Below, piece by piece: positions 1 through 8,021 of a DNA stretch of 64,000 bases. A program made the position numbers and the translations under genes. The notes below the pieces were generated by a model. The model had not been told where the DNA came from, searched no databases, and saw nothing but the letters and a program-made list of their open reading frames with translations. Every line of letters starts with the position of its first letter. Positions within the stretch are counted from its first letter, which is position 1. Location of the stretch: the NCBI GenBank assembly GCA_044371425.1, contig JBILTR010000024.1, positions 1-64,000 on the forward strand. The letters run 5' to 3'. The DNA comes from JBEISR01 sp044371425 (lineage in GTDB: Bacteria; Planctomycetota; Planctomycetia; Pirellulales; Pirellulaceae).

Positions 1-296
1 GCTTCTACAGAGGTTCATCGCAACTTGGTCCAGGCCAGGAGGGATGACATAAGGCAGCTTGTCGCCCTCCCCGCTCGTTCCTCGCGACCCTCCCAAGGGG
101 AGGGTGAGATCGATGGATCAATCCATCAAGGTGAGGATGGAGTCTTTTCTCCCTTCACTCCCCGGGGCCTCTCGGCCCCGGCATGGGGTAGTGCCGCCCC
201 TCCGGGGCTGGTGTGGTGGGTAAGCATCCGATGAGATAGCGCAATGACGATGGGCGGGGGAAAGTTTGGCCGTTCGCCGCGTTGCGCTAAAACGAA
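1..296. other. left chromosomal flank without a supported gene
   Basis: This stretch lies outside the left attachment repeat, so it is host sequence rather than element. I see no convincing coding frame: all frames are short and proline/arginine rich. It contains a copy of the GGGAGGGT repeat family (64-107) and ends in the terminator that originally belonged to the tRNA-Arg gene. Confidence 0.5.
64..107 (-). repeat. GGGAGGGT-family dispersed repeat, copy 1
   Basis: The reverse complement of this 44-bp stretch matches 36106-36149 with a single mismatch. It contains an inverted repeat (GACCCTCCC / GGGAGGGT-like arms). The same GGGAGGGT motif is reused twice more between 36236 and 36345. Confidence 0.8.
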
Positions 297-332
297 AAAG
301 CCGTGCGACTCGCTTGGAAATCGCACGGCTTT
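295..332 (-). terminator. rho-independent terminator downstream of the attL tRNA fragment
   Basis: A 12-bp perfect stem (AAAGCCGTGCGA / TCGCACGGCTTT) with a 12-nt loop is followed on the minus strand by TTTTTCGTTTT. It lies just past the 3' end of the tRNA remnant at 347-393, so it is probably the original host terminator of the tRNA-Arg gene, separated from it by the insertion. Confidence 0.8.
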
Positions 333-346
333 CAGTTGCAGCAAAA

Positions 347-393
347 TATCCCGGGCGGGGGTCGAACCCACAACCTTCGGCTTCGGAGGCCGA
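347..393 (-). repeat. attL: 47-bp duplicate of the tRNA-Arg 3' half
   Basis: This 47-bp stretch is identical to 9723-9769, which is the 3' part of the intact tRNA-Arg gene, from the anticodon region through the T arm and acceptor end. To its right the sequence departs completely from a tRNA. This is the classic scar of tyrosine-integrase insertion at a tRNA 3' end, with the intact gene rebuilt on the other side. Confidence 0.92.
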
Positions 394-613
394 GCGATCC
401 GACATTGGAACCCAAGAAAAACAAGGCTTTTCCTGCGCTGGCGGGAACTGTTACACCAACTGTTACACCAACGGAATTTGCATTGCTGACGTTGCCGCCA
501 AGTTGCGGTCGATGCTGACGCCTGAACAACTGGGATTGTTGGTTGCTGAACTGAGCAAACCGCCGGTCGTTCCTTCACGCTGTCGGCGGGGCAGAGCGAC
601 GCCGGGGGGGTAG
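394..613 (+). other. left-end reading frame that would become the integrase C-terminus after excision
   Basis: The integrase frame passes through attR in the same phase as the frame passing through attL that stays open to a stop at 611-613. On a circularised element the two would join without a break. The integrase would then lose its last 5 residues (DTLSN) and gain 73 residues, the last third of which (around TPEQLGLLVAELSK) looks like a plausible amphipathic helix. In the integrated state this stretch has no start codon context of its own. Confidence 0.6.
446..469. repeat. tandem 12-bp repeat, candidate integrase arm site (left)
   Basis: Two perfect tandem copies of AACTGTTACACC lie 53 bp inside attL. 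The same tandem pair, with one substitution, lies at 9581-9604 just inside attR, in the same orientation. Similarity does not extend beyond the 24 bp. Paired short repeats flanking the core on both sides are what arm-type binding sites of lambda-like integrases look like. The function is inferred. Confidence 0.6.
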
Positions 614-788
614 CTAAATTGTGGCTATCGTTCTGGCTACGACCTATCGTCCCCCATTCCGTGTGCCAAGCCAAATTATCCAGGTTTTCAGGACTGGAAA
701 TTCAGCGTCTACCATGGTTAGGATTGTGGGGGATGGGGTGTAGTGGTTCACCCTGTAATAGGAACAAACTATTTCAGGATACCAAACT

Positions 789-1022
789 ATGGTCAGAAAA
801 AAGAAAAGGTATTGCAAGTGTGGGGAACTAACCGAGTCCTTCATGAAGCCTTGTCCCCACTGTGGATACACTTACTACGAAGACATCATTGGGACTATTG
901 GAATATTTCTAATTGGTACCTTGGTTCTTGTGCTCATGGGGGAAAAAAATCTTTTTGGGGCCTGGGTAGCTATTATCTGCATTTTTCTCACTGTGGCCAC
1001 GTTTTGGAAAATTAACGGATAG
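789..1022 (+). CDS. small zinc-ribbon membrane protein
   Basis: This 77-aa protein begins with a zinc-ribbon-like four-cysteine module (CKCG about residues 9-12, CPHCG about 22-26) and continues into two hydrophobic stretches (about 34-50 and 57-72) that would span the membrane. An AGGAT motif sits about 10 bases before the ATG. It is the first cargo gene of the element and has no specific family assignment that I recognise. Small size keeps the call tentative. Confidence 0.55.
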   Translation: MVRKKKRYCKCGELTESFMKPCPHCGYTYYEDIIGTIGIFLIGTLVLVLMGEKNLFGAWVAIICIFLTVATFWKING

Positions 1023-1166
1023 AGTTTCTGGGTCCTTCCTGCACCGATTACCCAGCCCTCCGCACTGAGGCAGCAAAGACCCGCGAAAGTTTACTTCATT
1101 GCCCATCGCGTTTGGCTACAATGCGCCCTTCGGTCGATAGTCAAATGCGAACATGCGGGGCGCACG

Positions 1167-2633
1167 ATGGAACAACCCGAAATCGTCACTAGGTTCTGCC
1201 CGAAGTGCGGCGCCAAAGCGAAGGCAGCGAAGGAGAAATTCGAGACTCCCCAAGTCTGCCCGGGCTGCAAAGCGGCTGTCTTGTTTTGGAATTTGACTGA
1301 ACAGGAAGTCGCGGCCGTTGCCGATGCAAAGAAACATCGGGCGATTCTTCCGTCCATGCCAGCGATGGTTTTGGCTGGCGTGGCTACGTTCCTAGCAGTC
1401 GTTGCGTTCCTGCTGTTCTTCGTCGGCAGTTTTGCGCTGCCGGTCGTTCTGTCGGTTCTGCTGTTCGTCGCTGGTTGCTATGCAATCGCGATTTTTCTGG
1501 GGCAGCAATACAAGATAAGCCAGCTATCGGCGGCAATTAAGGAACTGGACGCCGTCCTGGAGGAATCCCGAGCGAAACAAGCAGATGCAGCAATCAAGTT
1601 TGTCGGGCTGAAAGACAACTTCAGGCAGCTGGTAGACGAAGCCAACAATAGGGCAAAGGAGGCGGAAACATCCTTCCTTCAACAGACTGCTAGCAATAGC
1701 GAAGAGCACACTAGACGCCAGGCTGAGCTGGAGAGAGGCTACGTTGAACGCAATAAGGTTGCATTCGTCGCAACGCAATCCATCGCGAAGCGATACTTCG
1801 AGGAAGTCACTAAGAATCTAGTCGCGAAGATATCGCCCGACAATTTTTCCCAGAGCAGGGACAAATTCCTGAAAGCCGTCGAGCATTGCCGGCGCGTTGG
1901 GTACGACGTCAGCGATTCGGAAATCGCAGGCTTTCTGGCTGAACTCAAAACGGAATTTGAAACTGCCGTAAGGAAGCAGGCGGCACGGGAAGAGCAAGCG
2001 AAGATAAAGGAACGGATACGCGAAGAGCAGAAAGCGGAAGCCGAGTTTGAGAGGGAACGAAAGCGACTGGAGCAAGAACAGAAGCTGGTAGAAAGGCTGT
2101 TGCAGGAAGCTAGGGCAAAGGCGACCGCCGAAACATCCGCCCAAATCGAGGAACTGGAACGCCGATTGGCTGACGCACAAGACCGCCAGCGGTCGCTTTC
2201 GATGGCGCAGCAAACCAAGGCTGGAAACGTCTATGTTATTTCCAACATTGGAAGTTTTGGGGAAGACGTCTTCAAAATCGGGATGACGCGACGACTTGAC
2301 CCGATGGACCGCGTCAGGGAATTAGGGGATGCTTCCGTCCCGTTCCCCTTCGACGTCCACATGATGATTTCCAGCGAAAATGCCCCAGCGTTGGAGAATT
2401 CATTGCATCGAGCGTTCAACGCCAAGCGGCTGAACAAAGTGAACTTCCGTAAGGAATTCTTCCGCGTTTCCATCGAGGAAATCAGGGGCATCGTTGAACA
2501 GTCGCAAGGCGTTGTCGAGTATGTCGCGACACCTGAGGCGCTGCAGTACCGAGAATCGATTTCGATGGACGAAGAGGAATTTGCGACGATATCCGAAGTC
2601 ATGAAAGACGTCAGCGATGACGACGACGAATAG
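1167..2633 (+). CDS. zinc-ribbon/TM/coiled-coil protein with C-terminal T5orf172 (GIY-YIG-like) domain
   Basis: The 488-aa protein has four parts. An N-terminal zinc ribbon has CPKCG near residue 9 and CPGC near 31. Two transmembrane helices lie at about 65-112. A long charged coiled coil covers about 120-345. The C-terminal domain (about 350-460) contains VYVISN, FKIGMTRR, DRVRELGDASVPFPFDVH and RKEFFRV, which match the DUF4041/T5orf172 family related to GIY-YIG nucleases. That family is common on phages and mobile elements; its role is not well defined. Here the coiled coil and nuclease-like head would be membrane-tethered. It is cargo of the element and a candidate defence or superinfection gene by position and architecture only. 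Confidence 0.75.
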   Translation: MEQPEIVTRFCPKCGAKAKAAKEKFETPQVCPGCKAAVLFWNLTEQEVAAVADAKKHRAILPSMPAMVLAGVATFLAVVAFLLFFVGSFALPVVLSVLLFVAGCYAIAIFLGQQYKISQLSAAIKELDAVLEESRAKQADAAIKFVGLKDNFRQLVDEANNRAKEAETSFLQQTASNSEEHTRRQAELERGYVERNKVAFVATQSIAKRYFEEVTKNLVAKISPDNFSQSRDKFLKAVEHCRRVGYDVSDSEIAGFLAELKTEFETAVRKQAAREEQAKIKERIREEQKAEAEFERERKRLEQEQKLVERLLQEARAKATAETSAQIEELERRLADAQDRQRSLSMAQQTKAGNVYVISNIGSFGEDVFKIGMTRRLDPMDRVRELGDASVPFPFDVHMMISSENAPALENSLHRAFNAKRLNKVNFRKEFFRVSIEEIRGIVEQSQGVVEYVATPEALQYRESISMDEEEFATISEVMKDVSDDDDE

Positions 2634-2726
2634 GTAGCGATTCAATTATCCCAGTCTATCGGGTAGCCGACTGATCCCCGGCGAACGATTCATGCGGGGC
2701 ATGGTTTAACTTGCCGCCGCTCCCGC

Positions 2727-4028
2727 ATGAATCGACCCGACCACCCAAGGCAAGTTCCAATGGCAGCCCCTTCTATTCCATGGCATGTTTGCGACGATTG
2801 CCTTGAACCATTGGCCAAGCGGATAGCATCCCAGGCAGGGGGCTATTCTGCATTCATACCTGGTCGAATCGTAGTATCCAACCTGCTGCAATGGTACGAA
2901 TTCGATAGCGCAATCGAAGTTATAGCGGCTACTGTTTCAGTGCCCTACGCAAACAGAGTTAAGGCGAAGGTTTCTGCAGTGCTGAAAGCGGTACGGCAGG
3001 TAAATGGGATGGGTTTTCAGCTCTACCAAGAGGAACATGGACCACTGGAACACGATGGCCCAGCAGAATTAGAAGATGATATATGGACCAACGCAGCCTG
3101 GAATTATTCGGAAAAGTATTGGAGCTACCTAACGGACAACGATTACAGCCCACCCCCAGCGGTAAAAGCGATTGCCGACAGCTACCAAAAACTCCACACC
3201 CAAACAAAGAAACTAGCCAAGTATCTATTTATGGTTTCAACCAAGGTAAGGGCACAGGTAGACGCCGCCACTATGAACGCTCCGGCAACAACTCTGCAGA
3301 CCTGTCTACACCGTCTACAGCATCTACAGACCTGGTTCAAACAGGTTGAGAATCCACAGCAACTAGTAGACGCAACGCAGGAAGGGGGGCACATCCTAGC
3401 GGTAATAGTTCGGGACCAGCATCTACCAGCAGAGGAACTACTACCAAGTGGTGCCAAGATCGTAGCCGACTACGTTTCCCAAGCGCTCGCAGACAGACGC
3501 AAAGCCAACCCGATGGAAACCGAAGGGATGGCCAAGTTCACCCAGAGGGCCCTGTGGGAACTGGTAGCCCTAAAGGGAACAGACAGGCAACGGCTACTGA
3601 TGCATCCCCCTACCGAACTGGCAGCAGGCATTCTGGCACAAAGCACAGACTACAAGAGCAACTACCGCAGGCAGGGCATGCAGTTTTCCCTGCTGGCAGG
3701 GCAGATACTGGAGAAGCTGGAAGCAAGGCAGCGAATGGTACCGACGGATGGACAGCCTGATGCAGAGGCGCCTGCTTCAGGGAGGCGGAAAGGGAAATCA
3801 AGGGCAGGGGCGCCGGAAGCGAAAGAAAGCCGAGAGGAACGTAAGATTCGAGAGACATGGGGGACAGGCATCTATGGAACGCATGAAGACTGCGACGATA
3901 GACTTGGAATCGACCCTGGCACAACGAAAAAGACTCTTGATAGGTTGAGGCAGCGCGAAAAAAGGCGCCGACAAAAGACGGACGAAATGGACGAAATAAT
4001 TTCGTCCGACATTGAGCAGGAAAAATAA
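2727..4028 (+). CDS. 433-aa protein of unknown function (element cargo)
   Basis: I do not recognise a family. The N-terminal part has CDDCLEP near residue 22, a possible half of a metal site. The middle is helical with no obvious catalytic motif, and the last 90 residues are strongly basic and charged (RRKGKSR, EKRRRQK), suggesting nucleic-acid contact or an extended tail. The gene lies 93 bp after the T5orf172 gene on the same strand and may share its transcript. Its 3' end contains one of the two palindromes proposed below as operators. Confidence 0.6.
   Translation: MNRPDHPRQVPMAAPSIPWHVCDDCLEPLAKRIASQAGGYSAFIPGRIVVSNLLQWYEFDSAIEVIAATVSVPYANRVKAKVSAVLKAVRQVNGMGFQLYQEEHGPLEHDGPAELEDDIWTNAAWNYSEKYWSYLTDNDYSPPPAVKAIADSYQKLHTQTKKLAKYLFMVSTKVRAQVDAATMNAPATTLQTCLHRLQHLQTWFKQVENPQQLVDATQEGGHILAVIVRDQHLPAEELLPSGAKIVADYVSQALADRRKANPMETEGMAKFTQRALWELVALKGTDRQRLLMHPPTELAAGILAQSTDYKSNYRRQGMQFSLLAGQILEKLEARQRMVPTDGQPDAEAPASGRRKGKSRAGAPEAKESREERKIRETWGTGIYGTHEDCDDRLGIDPGTTKKTLDRLRQREKRRRQKTDEMDEIISSDIEQEK
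3980..4007. promoter_or_regulatory. operator-like palindrome 1 (GGACGAAAT arms plus an extra half-site)
   Basis: A 19-bp perfect palindrome with arms GGACGAAAT and ATTTCGTCC around a central A occupies 3989-4007. An extra direct half-site GGACGAAAT lies immediately to its left (3980-3988). The same arms recur about 108 bp downstream. It overlaps the last codons of the 433-aa gene, so part of the pattern could be coincidence of coding, but the recurrence argues for a binding site. Confidence 0.6.
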
Positions 4029-4096
4029 TCTTTGCGTGGCACCTGCAGTTTCGTTGGGTCAACGCTATTCAGAAAAGAAAAGTCAGGAATATCGCT

Positions 4097-4117
4097 GGAC
4101 GAAATTCAATTTCGTCC
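4097..4117. promoter_or_regulatory. operator-like palindrome 2 (GGACGAAATT arms)
   Basis: A 21-bp perfect palindrome has 10-bp arms GGACGAAATT and AATTTCGTCC around a central C. It lies in the 166-bp non-coding gap directly upstream of the AlpA-like gene. With palindrome 1 it frames the likely promoter of the replication cassette. A dimeric repressor or the AlpA-like protein itself may bind here; this is inference. Confidence 0.65.
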
Positions 4118-4194
4118 AAACCTGCCAATAGAAATTCCCTCATCGAGCAGTCGCAACGGTTGCGATTGCTTTTCTTTGAAAGGGGAATGGTTCT

Positions 4195-4425
4195 ATGGAT
4201 GCTTTTCGGGCGCCGGTCGTCGAACCGGCAAGGTTGTTGGACGTCCAAGCAGTCGCTGGATTGCTTGGCGTATCTTGCCGCCATGTTTATCGGCTGGCGG
4301 ATAGTGGGCGAATGCCCCGACCGCTGAAGCTTGGCGGGGCGGTTCGATGGGACCGCGACGAAATCCGCCGATGGATCGATGCAGGCTGTCCTGCCGTCAT
4401 TGAACGGAAGGGGGCCGGGCGATGA
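4195..4425 (+). CDS. AlpA/excisionase-like MerR-fold HTH regulator
   Basis: This 76-aa protein is a single winged-helix DNA-binding domain of the AlpA/excisionase type. It shows LLDVQAVAGLLGVSCRHVYRLADSGRMPRPLKLGG followed by VRWDRDEIRRWI, the normal helix-turn-helix and wing pattern. Such proteins act as excisionases or activators of integrase or replication genes in satellites and islands. It opens the overlapping cassette: its stop shares the ATGA with the next start. The two GGACGAAATT palindromes lie just upstream. Confidence 0.85.
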   Translation: MDAFRAPVVEPARLLDVQAVAGLLGVSCRHVYRLADSGRMPRPLKLGGAVRWDRDEIRRWIDAGCPAVIERKGAGR

Positions 4426-4913
4426 TTCAACGAAGGTTCGATTTCTTCATCTTGGACGACCTGCAGCAGCAAGCCGAAGCAATGAAGCTGCAGGGCATGG
4501 AATCCGGGGCGCGGCACAATGCCGCTACGATTGCCGCCGGGCAAGTGGCATTCCTTCGGGCGTTGCTGTCTTCCACCTGCGGTTATTGCTCGATTGATGA
4601 CGCAACCGCTGATCTGGCTAAACCGTTTCGGGACGGCGGGAAGTGGCGGGGAACGGTCGTTCGAGGGCTGGCCGTCGCAGGCATCATTGAACCCATTGGG
4701 GCGACCGCATCGATGCGACCATCGAGGCATCGGGGATTGCTGCACTGTTGGCGTCTGAAAGACCGCGACAAAGCAGCGAGGCGACTTGCAAGGCTGTTGG
4801 AGCGTTCCAGCAGCGCAATAGAAAACCCGCAAGCGGCGGCAACCGCTGCGGGCGATGAAATGGCAATTACACAACCCGAACAATTGAGGAATTCGAGCAA
4901 TGCAACTATCTAG
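4422..4913 (+). CDS. small element protein, unknown function
   Basis: This 163-aa protein starts in an ATGA overlap with the AlpA-like gene and overlaps the next start by 14 bp, so translation is probably coupled. The middle (about 35-110) reads like a winged-helix fold with conserved-looking positions (STCGYCSIDDATADL, WRGTVVRGLAVAGIIEPIG) and may bind DNA; the tail is low complexity. Similar small HTH-like proteins precede primases in phages, but I cannot name the family. Confidence 0.6.
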   Translation: MIQRRFDFFILDDLQQQAEAMKLQGMESGARHNAATIAAGQVAFLRALLSSTCGYCSIDDATADLAKPFRDGGKWRGTVVRGLAVAGIIEPIGATASMRPSRHRGLLHCWRLKDRDKAARRLARLLERSSSAIENPQAAATAAGDEMAITQPEQLRNSSNATI

Positions 4914-5367
4914 TAGCCTACCTGAAGATGATGGACTGAGCAAGATTTGGGACGATATCCAAGCCGCTGCCGATGCAGGGCCGCTTCCGCCAGGCGAGTA
5001 CGTTTGCCGGATTGTATCGGGCGAACTCTGTTCGGCGCGAAGCACAGGGACGCCAGGCTACAAACTGACGTTTCAAGTCTTGGAAGGAGAGTTTGAGGGC
5101 CGCCGGTTGTGGCATGACAGTTGGCTGACCGAACGCGCCTTGAGCTACACCAAACGCGACCTATCAAAAATCGGTATTCGATCCTTCGAGCAGATGAAAG
5201 AACCGATTCCACCTGGCATTGTTTGCCGATGCAAGGTTGTCCTGCATTGCGACGATAACGGCATCGAGCGAAACCGCATTAGGTCATTTGAATTTGTGCG
5301 AATCGATAAGCTGCCGAAAGACCCGTTTGCCCCCCCAGAAGATTTTCCAGAGGGGGCCGGGCAATGA
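4900..5367 (+). CDS. DUF669-like phage-type protein
   Basis: The 155-aa protein shows the pattern of DUF669 proteins found beside phage recombination and replication genes. A PPGEYVCRI start leads to GTPGYKLTFQVLEGEFEGRRLWHDSWLTERAL, which corresponds to the family's beta-rich core, and then a second beta segment (GIVCRCKV). A role with single-stranded DNA or in replication is assumed for the family rather than shown here. It overlaps the primase start by 4 bp. Confidence 0.7.
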   Translation: MQLSSSLPEDDGLSKIWDDIQAAADAGPLPPGEYVCRIVSGELCSARSTGTPGYKLTFQVLEGEFEGRRLWHDSWLTERALSYTKRDLSKIGIRSFEQMKEPIPPGIVCRCKVVLHCDDNGIERNRIRSFEFVRIDKLPKDPFAPPEDFPEGAGQ

Positions 5368-6341
5368 CAACCAGCAATAGCGTAACCCCTCTTGGGTTTC
5401 GCATTGTTGGCGGTTGCAGGAACGTCCGGCGGTTGGTTGACTGGCCGTCGGCGTTTCTTGCATATTGCCAATGCGACCCCCAAGCAGAATTGGACGGCGA
5501 ATCGTATCTTTCGGCGTTTCAGTTTGCCGTCGATTTCAAATACTACCTGGAGGCAAACCTTTCAACGCAAGGCTACAGAGGGTCAGCGTGGGCGTCTTGG
5601 TTGTGGCTGGACGTCGACCGCGAAGACCTGCAGCAGTCGCTAAATGACGCCAGGCGTTTGGTTGCTGGACTGTTGGACCGCTACAGGCTTGGCGATGAAG
5701 AGCTGTTGCGGTTCTTCAGCGGACGCAAGGGGTTCCATATCGGGTTGCCGACGTCGTTATGGGAACCATCGCCGTCGGTCGACTTCCCGAAGCAATGCCG
5801 AAAGCTTGCCGAAGCAATCTCGCTGCAATGCCAAGTCGCTGTTGATCTGAGCGTTTACGATCACGTTCGAGCGTTCCGGGCGCCCAACAGTCGACACCCC
5901 GAGACGGGGCGGCACAAGCGGTTTCTTGAGGCGGGCGAACTGATGCACCTGGCGTTGAAACGCATTCTGGAATTGGCCAGCGTTCCTAAGCCGTTTGAAC
6001 TGCCGACCATGCCGGGGCGGAATACTTGCGCCGTCGACGATTGGAGTGCAGCAACGGCAGCGGTTGAGCATTCGCAAGGCGCGATGATGAAAGGTAGGTC
6101 GGCGGGCGACCGTCGGGTTTCGCTGAACCGTTCGACGCTCGATTTCATCCGCGAAGGTGCATCGAACGGGGAAAGGGCAACGAGGTTGTTCTCTGCGGCA
6201 GCAAATCTTGGCGAATATGGTTGCCCTTTCGACCTGGCGTTCGCGCTGTTGTCCGAAGCGGCATCGGACTCGGGATTGCCCCCCCGCGAAGTAAGGCGGC
6301 AGATAGAAAGCGGACTTGAGCACGGAGGGGCAAAGCAATGA
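5364..6341 (+). CDS. archaeo-eukaryotic-type (AEP) DNA primase of the element
   Basis: The 325-aa protein carries the AEP primase signature: the metal-binding D-x-D in WLWLDVD (about residue 80), the S-x-H motif in FFSGRKGFHIGLP (about 116), and a third acidic/basic block in AVDLSVYDHVRAFRAPNSRHPETGRHKRF (about 157). The C-terminal third (from about 255) may be an accessory helical domain. It would make primers for replication of the excised element and sits directly before a helicase in ATGA overlap. Confidence 0.82.
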   Translation: MTTSNSVTPLGFRIVGGCRNVRRLVDWPSAFLAYCQCDPQAELDGESYLSAFQFAVDFKYYLEANLSTQGYRGSAWASWLWLDVDREDLQQSLNDARRLVAGLLDRYRLGDEELLRFFSGRKGFHIGLPTSLWEPSPSVDFPKQCRKLAEAISLQCQVAVDLSVYDHVRAFRAPNSRHPETGRHKRFLEAGELMHLALKRILELASVPKPFELPTMPGRNTCAVDDWSAATAAVEHSQGAMMKGRSAGDRRVSLNRSTLDFIREGASNGERATRLFSAAANLGEYGCPFDLAFALLSEAASDSGLPPREVRRQIESGLEHGGAKQ

Positions 6342-7282
6342 GCAAATGCGAATTCATCCTGGCGTCTGACGCGATGGTTAAGTGGCGGGAAGAACTGCGA
6401 AGCGGAAAGCCGCCAACGTTCTTTCCGATTTCCGAAAATGCACCGCTTTCACGAATCGAGGTTGGGCCGAAGCTGATTACGTTGATTGGCGGCGCACCTG
6501 GAGCGGGCAAGACGGCTTTCGTCATGCAAAGCGTTGTCGACGCCTTGCGGCTGACGTCTGATTTGCAGGCGGTCGTCTGCAACGTTGAAATGACGCCGGA
6601 AGTCTTGCTGGAACGGCAACTGGCAAGGCTGTCGGGCATTCCGCTGGCATCAATCCGCTACCGTAGGGTTGCTGAAATGCCGCCTGAACGTATCGAACTG
6701 GGTTTGGCGACCATTGAAAAGATTGCCAACAGGTTGTGTTTCGTGAAGCCGCCTTTCGATTTGGGCAACATTGAAGCAACCGCTAACAAAATGACGGGGC
6801 AATCGGGAAGCGACCGGTTGCTGTTGGTCCTGGATTATCTACAGCGGATAAAGTCACCTGGCACCTATGCCGACAGACGCGGTTCGGTGGATTTCGCGAT
6901 GAATGCCATTCGCGGGTATGCCGAGCAAGGTGCGGCTGTTTTGGTTGTTTCTTCGGTAGGACGCCAGAAAGACAGTCGAGGCCGTTCCAGCTATGACGCC
7001 GAATTCATCAATCTGGCGAGCTACAAAGAATCAGGCGAACTGGAATTCGGAGCGGATGACGCCTTCATTTTGGCGCCGTCGAAAGACCTACCAGGCGGAC
7101 GAGTGCTAAAGCACCTGAAAGCTAGGCATGGTGAAACGCAAGACCTGGAATTGGAATTCGATGGCGCAACGCAGCAATTCAAGCCATACCCCGATGGAAG
7201 CGACAGCGGGGCATCGGACGATGAATTGAATGCAGCATGGTTGCGACATGCGCCGAATGGGGGCGAAGAATGGACCCCATAG
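6338..7282 (+). CDS. DnaB-like RecA-fold replicative helicase
   Basis: The 314-aa protein has a Walker A motif GGAPGAGKT (about residue 52), a Walker B in LLLVLDYLQ (about 163) followed by the glutamine of the DnaB H3 motif, and a VLVVSSVGR sensor-like strand. This is the C-terminal ATPase half of DnaB-type helicases. The N-terminal DnaB collar domain is missing, as in many short phage and plasmid helicases. Together with the adjacent primase it forms the replication module. Confidence 0.85.
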   Translation: MSKCEFILASDAMVKWREELRSGKPPTFFPISENAPLSRIEVGPKLITLIGGAPGAGKTAFVMQSVVDALRLTSDLQAVVCNVEMTPEVLLERQLARLSGIPLASIRYRRVAEMPPERIELGLATIEKIANRLCFVKPPFDLGNIEATANKMTGQSGSDRLLLVLDYLQRIKSPGTYADRRGSVDFAMNAIRGYAEQGAAVLVVSSVGRQKDSRGRSSYDAEFINLASYKESGELEFGADDAFILAPSKDLPGGRVLKHLKARHGETQDLELEFDGATQQFKPYPDGSDSGASDDELNAAWLRHAPNGGEEWTP

Positions 7283-7698
7283 AATCCAAGCCGCCAGCAA
7301 TTCTGGAAGGAGCTGCGACGCTGCCGCCCATGAAGCCGAACAAGGCAACGTTGTCGGCATCGATCCAGAAAGACAATCGGAGAGCGAGCCAAGGCGACCG
7401 CAGGGGAGCAGGCGACCGATTCCGAATCCTGAATGATTTTGTTGATTGCTCGATGGCCGATCTGACGCGGGCCGAACTTGCTACCTGGATGATTCTGTAT
7501 CGCGACACCAGAGATGGAATTGCTAGAGCGGCACAGTCGGACATTGCAACGCGGGCGGGGCTGTCGGAACGTGCAATCAGAAATGCAATAGGTAGTCTGG
7601 AGCAAGCCGGACTGCTGGAGGTTGTTTACCGTGGCGGGTTGAACCGTGGCGTTTCTCGCTACAAAGTCTTCCCCCAGCGGAAGCAGGCTTCCTGCTGA
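7270..7698 (+). CDS. winged-helix DNA-binding protein
   Basis: From the ATG at 7270 the protein is 142 aa; an in-frame ATG at 7237 would add 11 residues and lies deeper inside the helicase gene. The C-terminal half contains a clear helix-turn-helix (LTRAELATWMIL, AAQSDIATRAGLSERAIRNAIGSLEQAGLLEVVYRGG), like the winged-helix of phage and plasmid replication initiators. It may recognise the element's origin or regulate the cassette. Its stop codon lies within the first of two GGAAGC palindromes. Confidence 0.7.
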   Translation: MDPIESKPPAILEGAATLPPMKPNKATLSASIQKDNRRASQGDRRGAGDRFRILNDFVDCSMADLTRAELATWMILYRDTRDGIARAAQSDIATRAGLSERAIRNAIGSLEQAGLLEVVYRGGLNRGVSRYKVFPQRKQASC

Positions 7699-7739
7699 CA
7701 GCGGAAGTTTTGCGACCGTAGCAGAGGAAGCAGGCTTCC
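7679..7739. repeat. pair of GGAAGC-AG-GCTTCC near-palindromes
   Basis: Two identical copies of GGAAGCAGGCTTCC (7679-7692 and 7726-7739) lie 47 bp apart at the end of the replication cassette. Each is an interrupted palindrome. They could be iteron-like initiator sites or weak hairpins ending the transcript; neither is shown. Confidence 0.55.
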
Positions 7740-8012
7740 GGCATCCCATAAGGGCATAAGCGGCACCCCGCTGATGGCTGACGCCTGGCGGGGGCCGCAA
7801 GACAAAGAACTGGCAGTCGGTACGGTTTGCCCTTCCGGGCTGTCGCTTCGCGGGCTGGCTGGTTTCTGGGGATTGCGATGGCGATTTGCTGGCTACCATC
7901 GACCGAAAGCAACGAATAGGATAGAGCCGCCGAAGCTAGGTCGACGGGCTGACAAGCCGGAATAACTCCCCGGTTGCTTCGGCATTTTTCATTTCGAGTT
8001 GTGCAATGAGGG
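7740..8012. other. non-coding gap before the integrase
   Basis: No convincing gene lies here; the frames are short and arginine/tryptophan rich. The tail (from about 7960) is AT-rich relative to its surroundings and carries the integrase ribosome-binding site (GAGGG ending at 8012). An origin or integrase promoter could sit here. Confidence 0.4.
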
Positions 8013-8021
8013 TTGATTGCA

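Noticed and set aside
7774..7965. 63-codon frame before the integrase
   Set aside because: There is no ribosome-binding site, the sequence is low complexity (R/G/W), and it lies in a gap with regulatory-looking palindromes.
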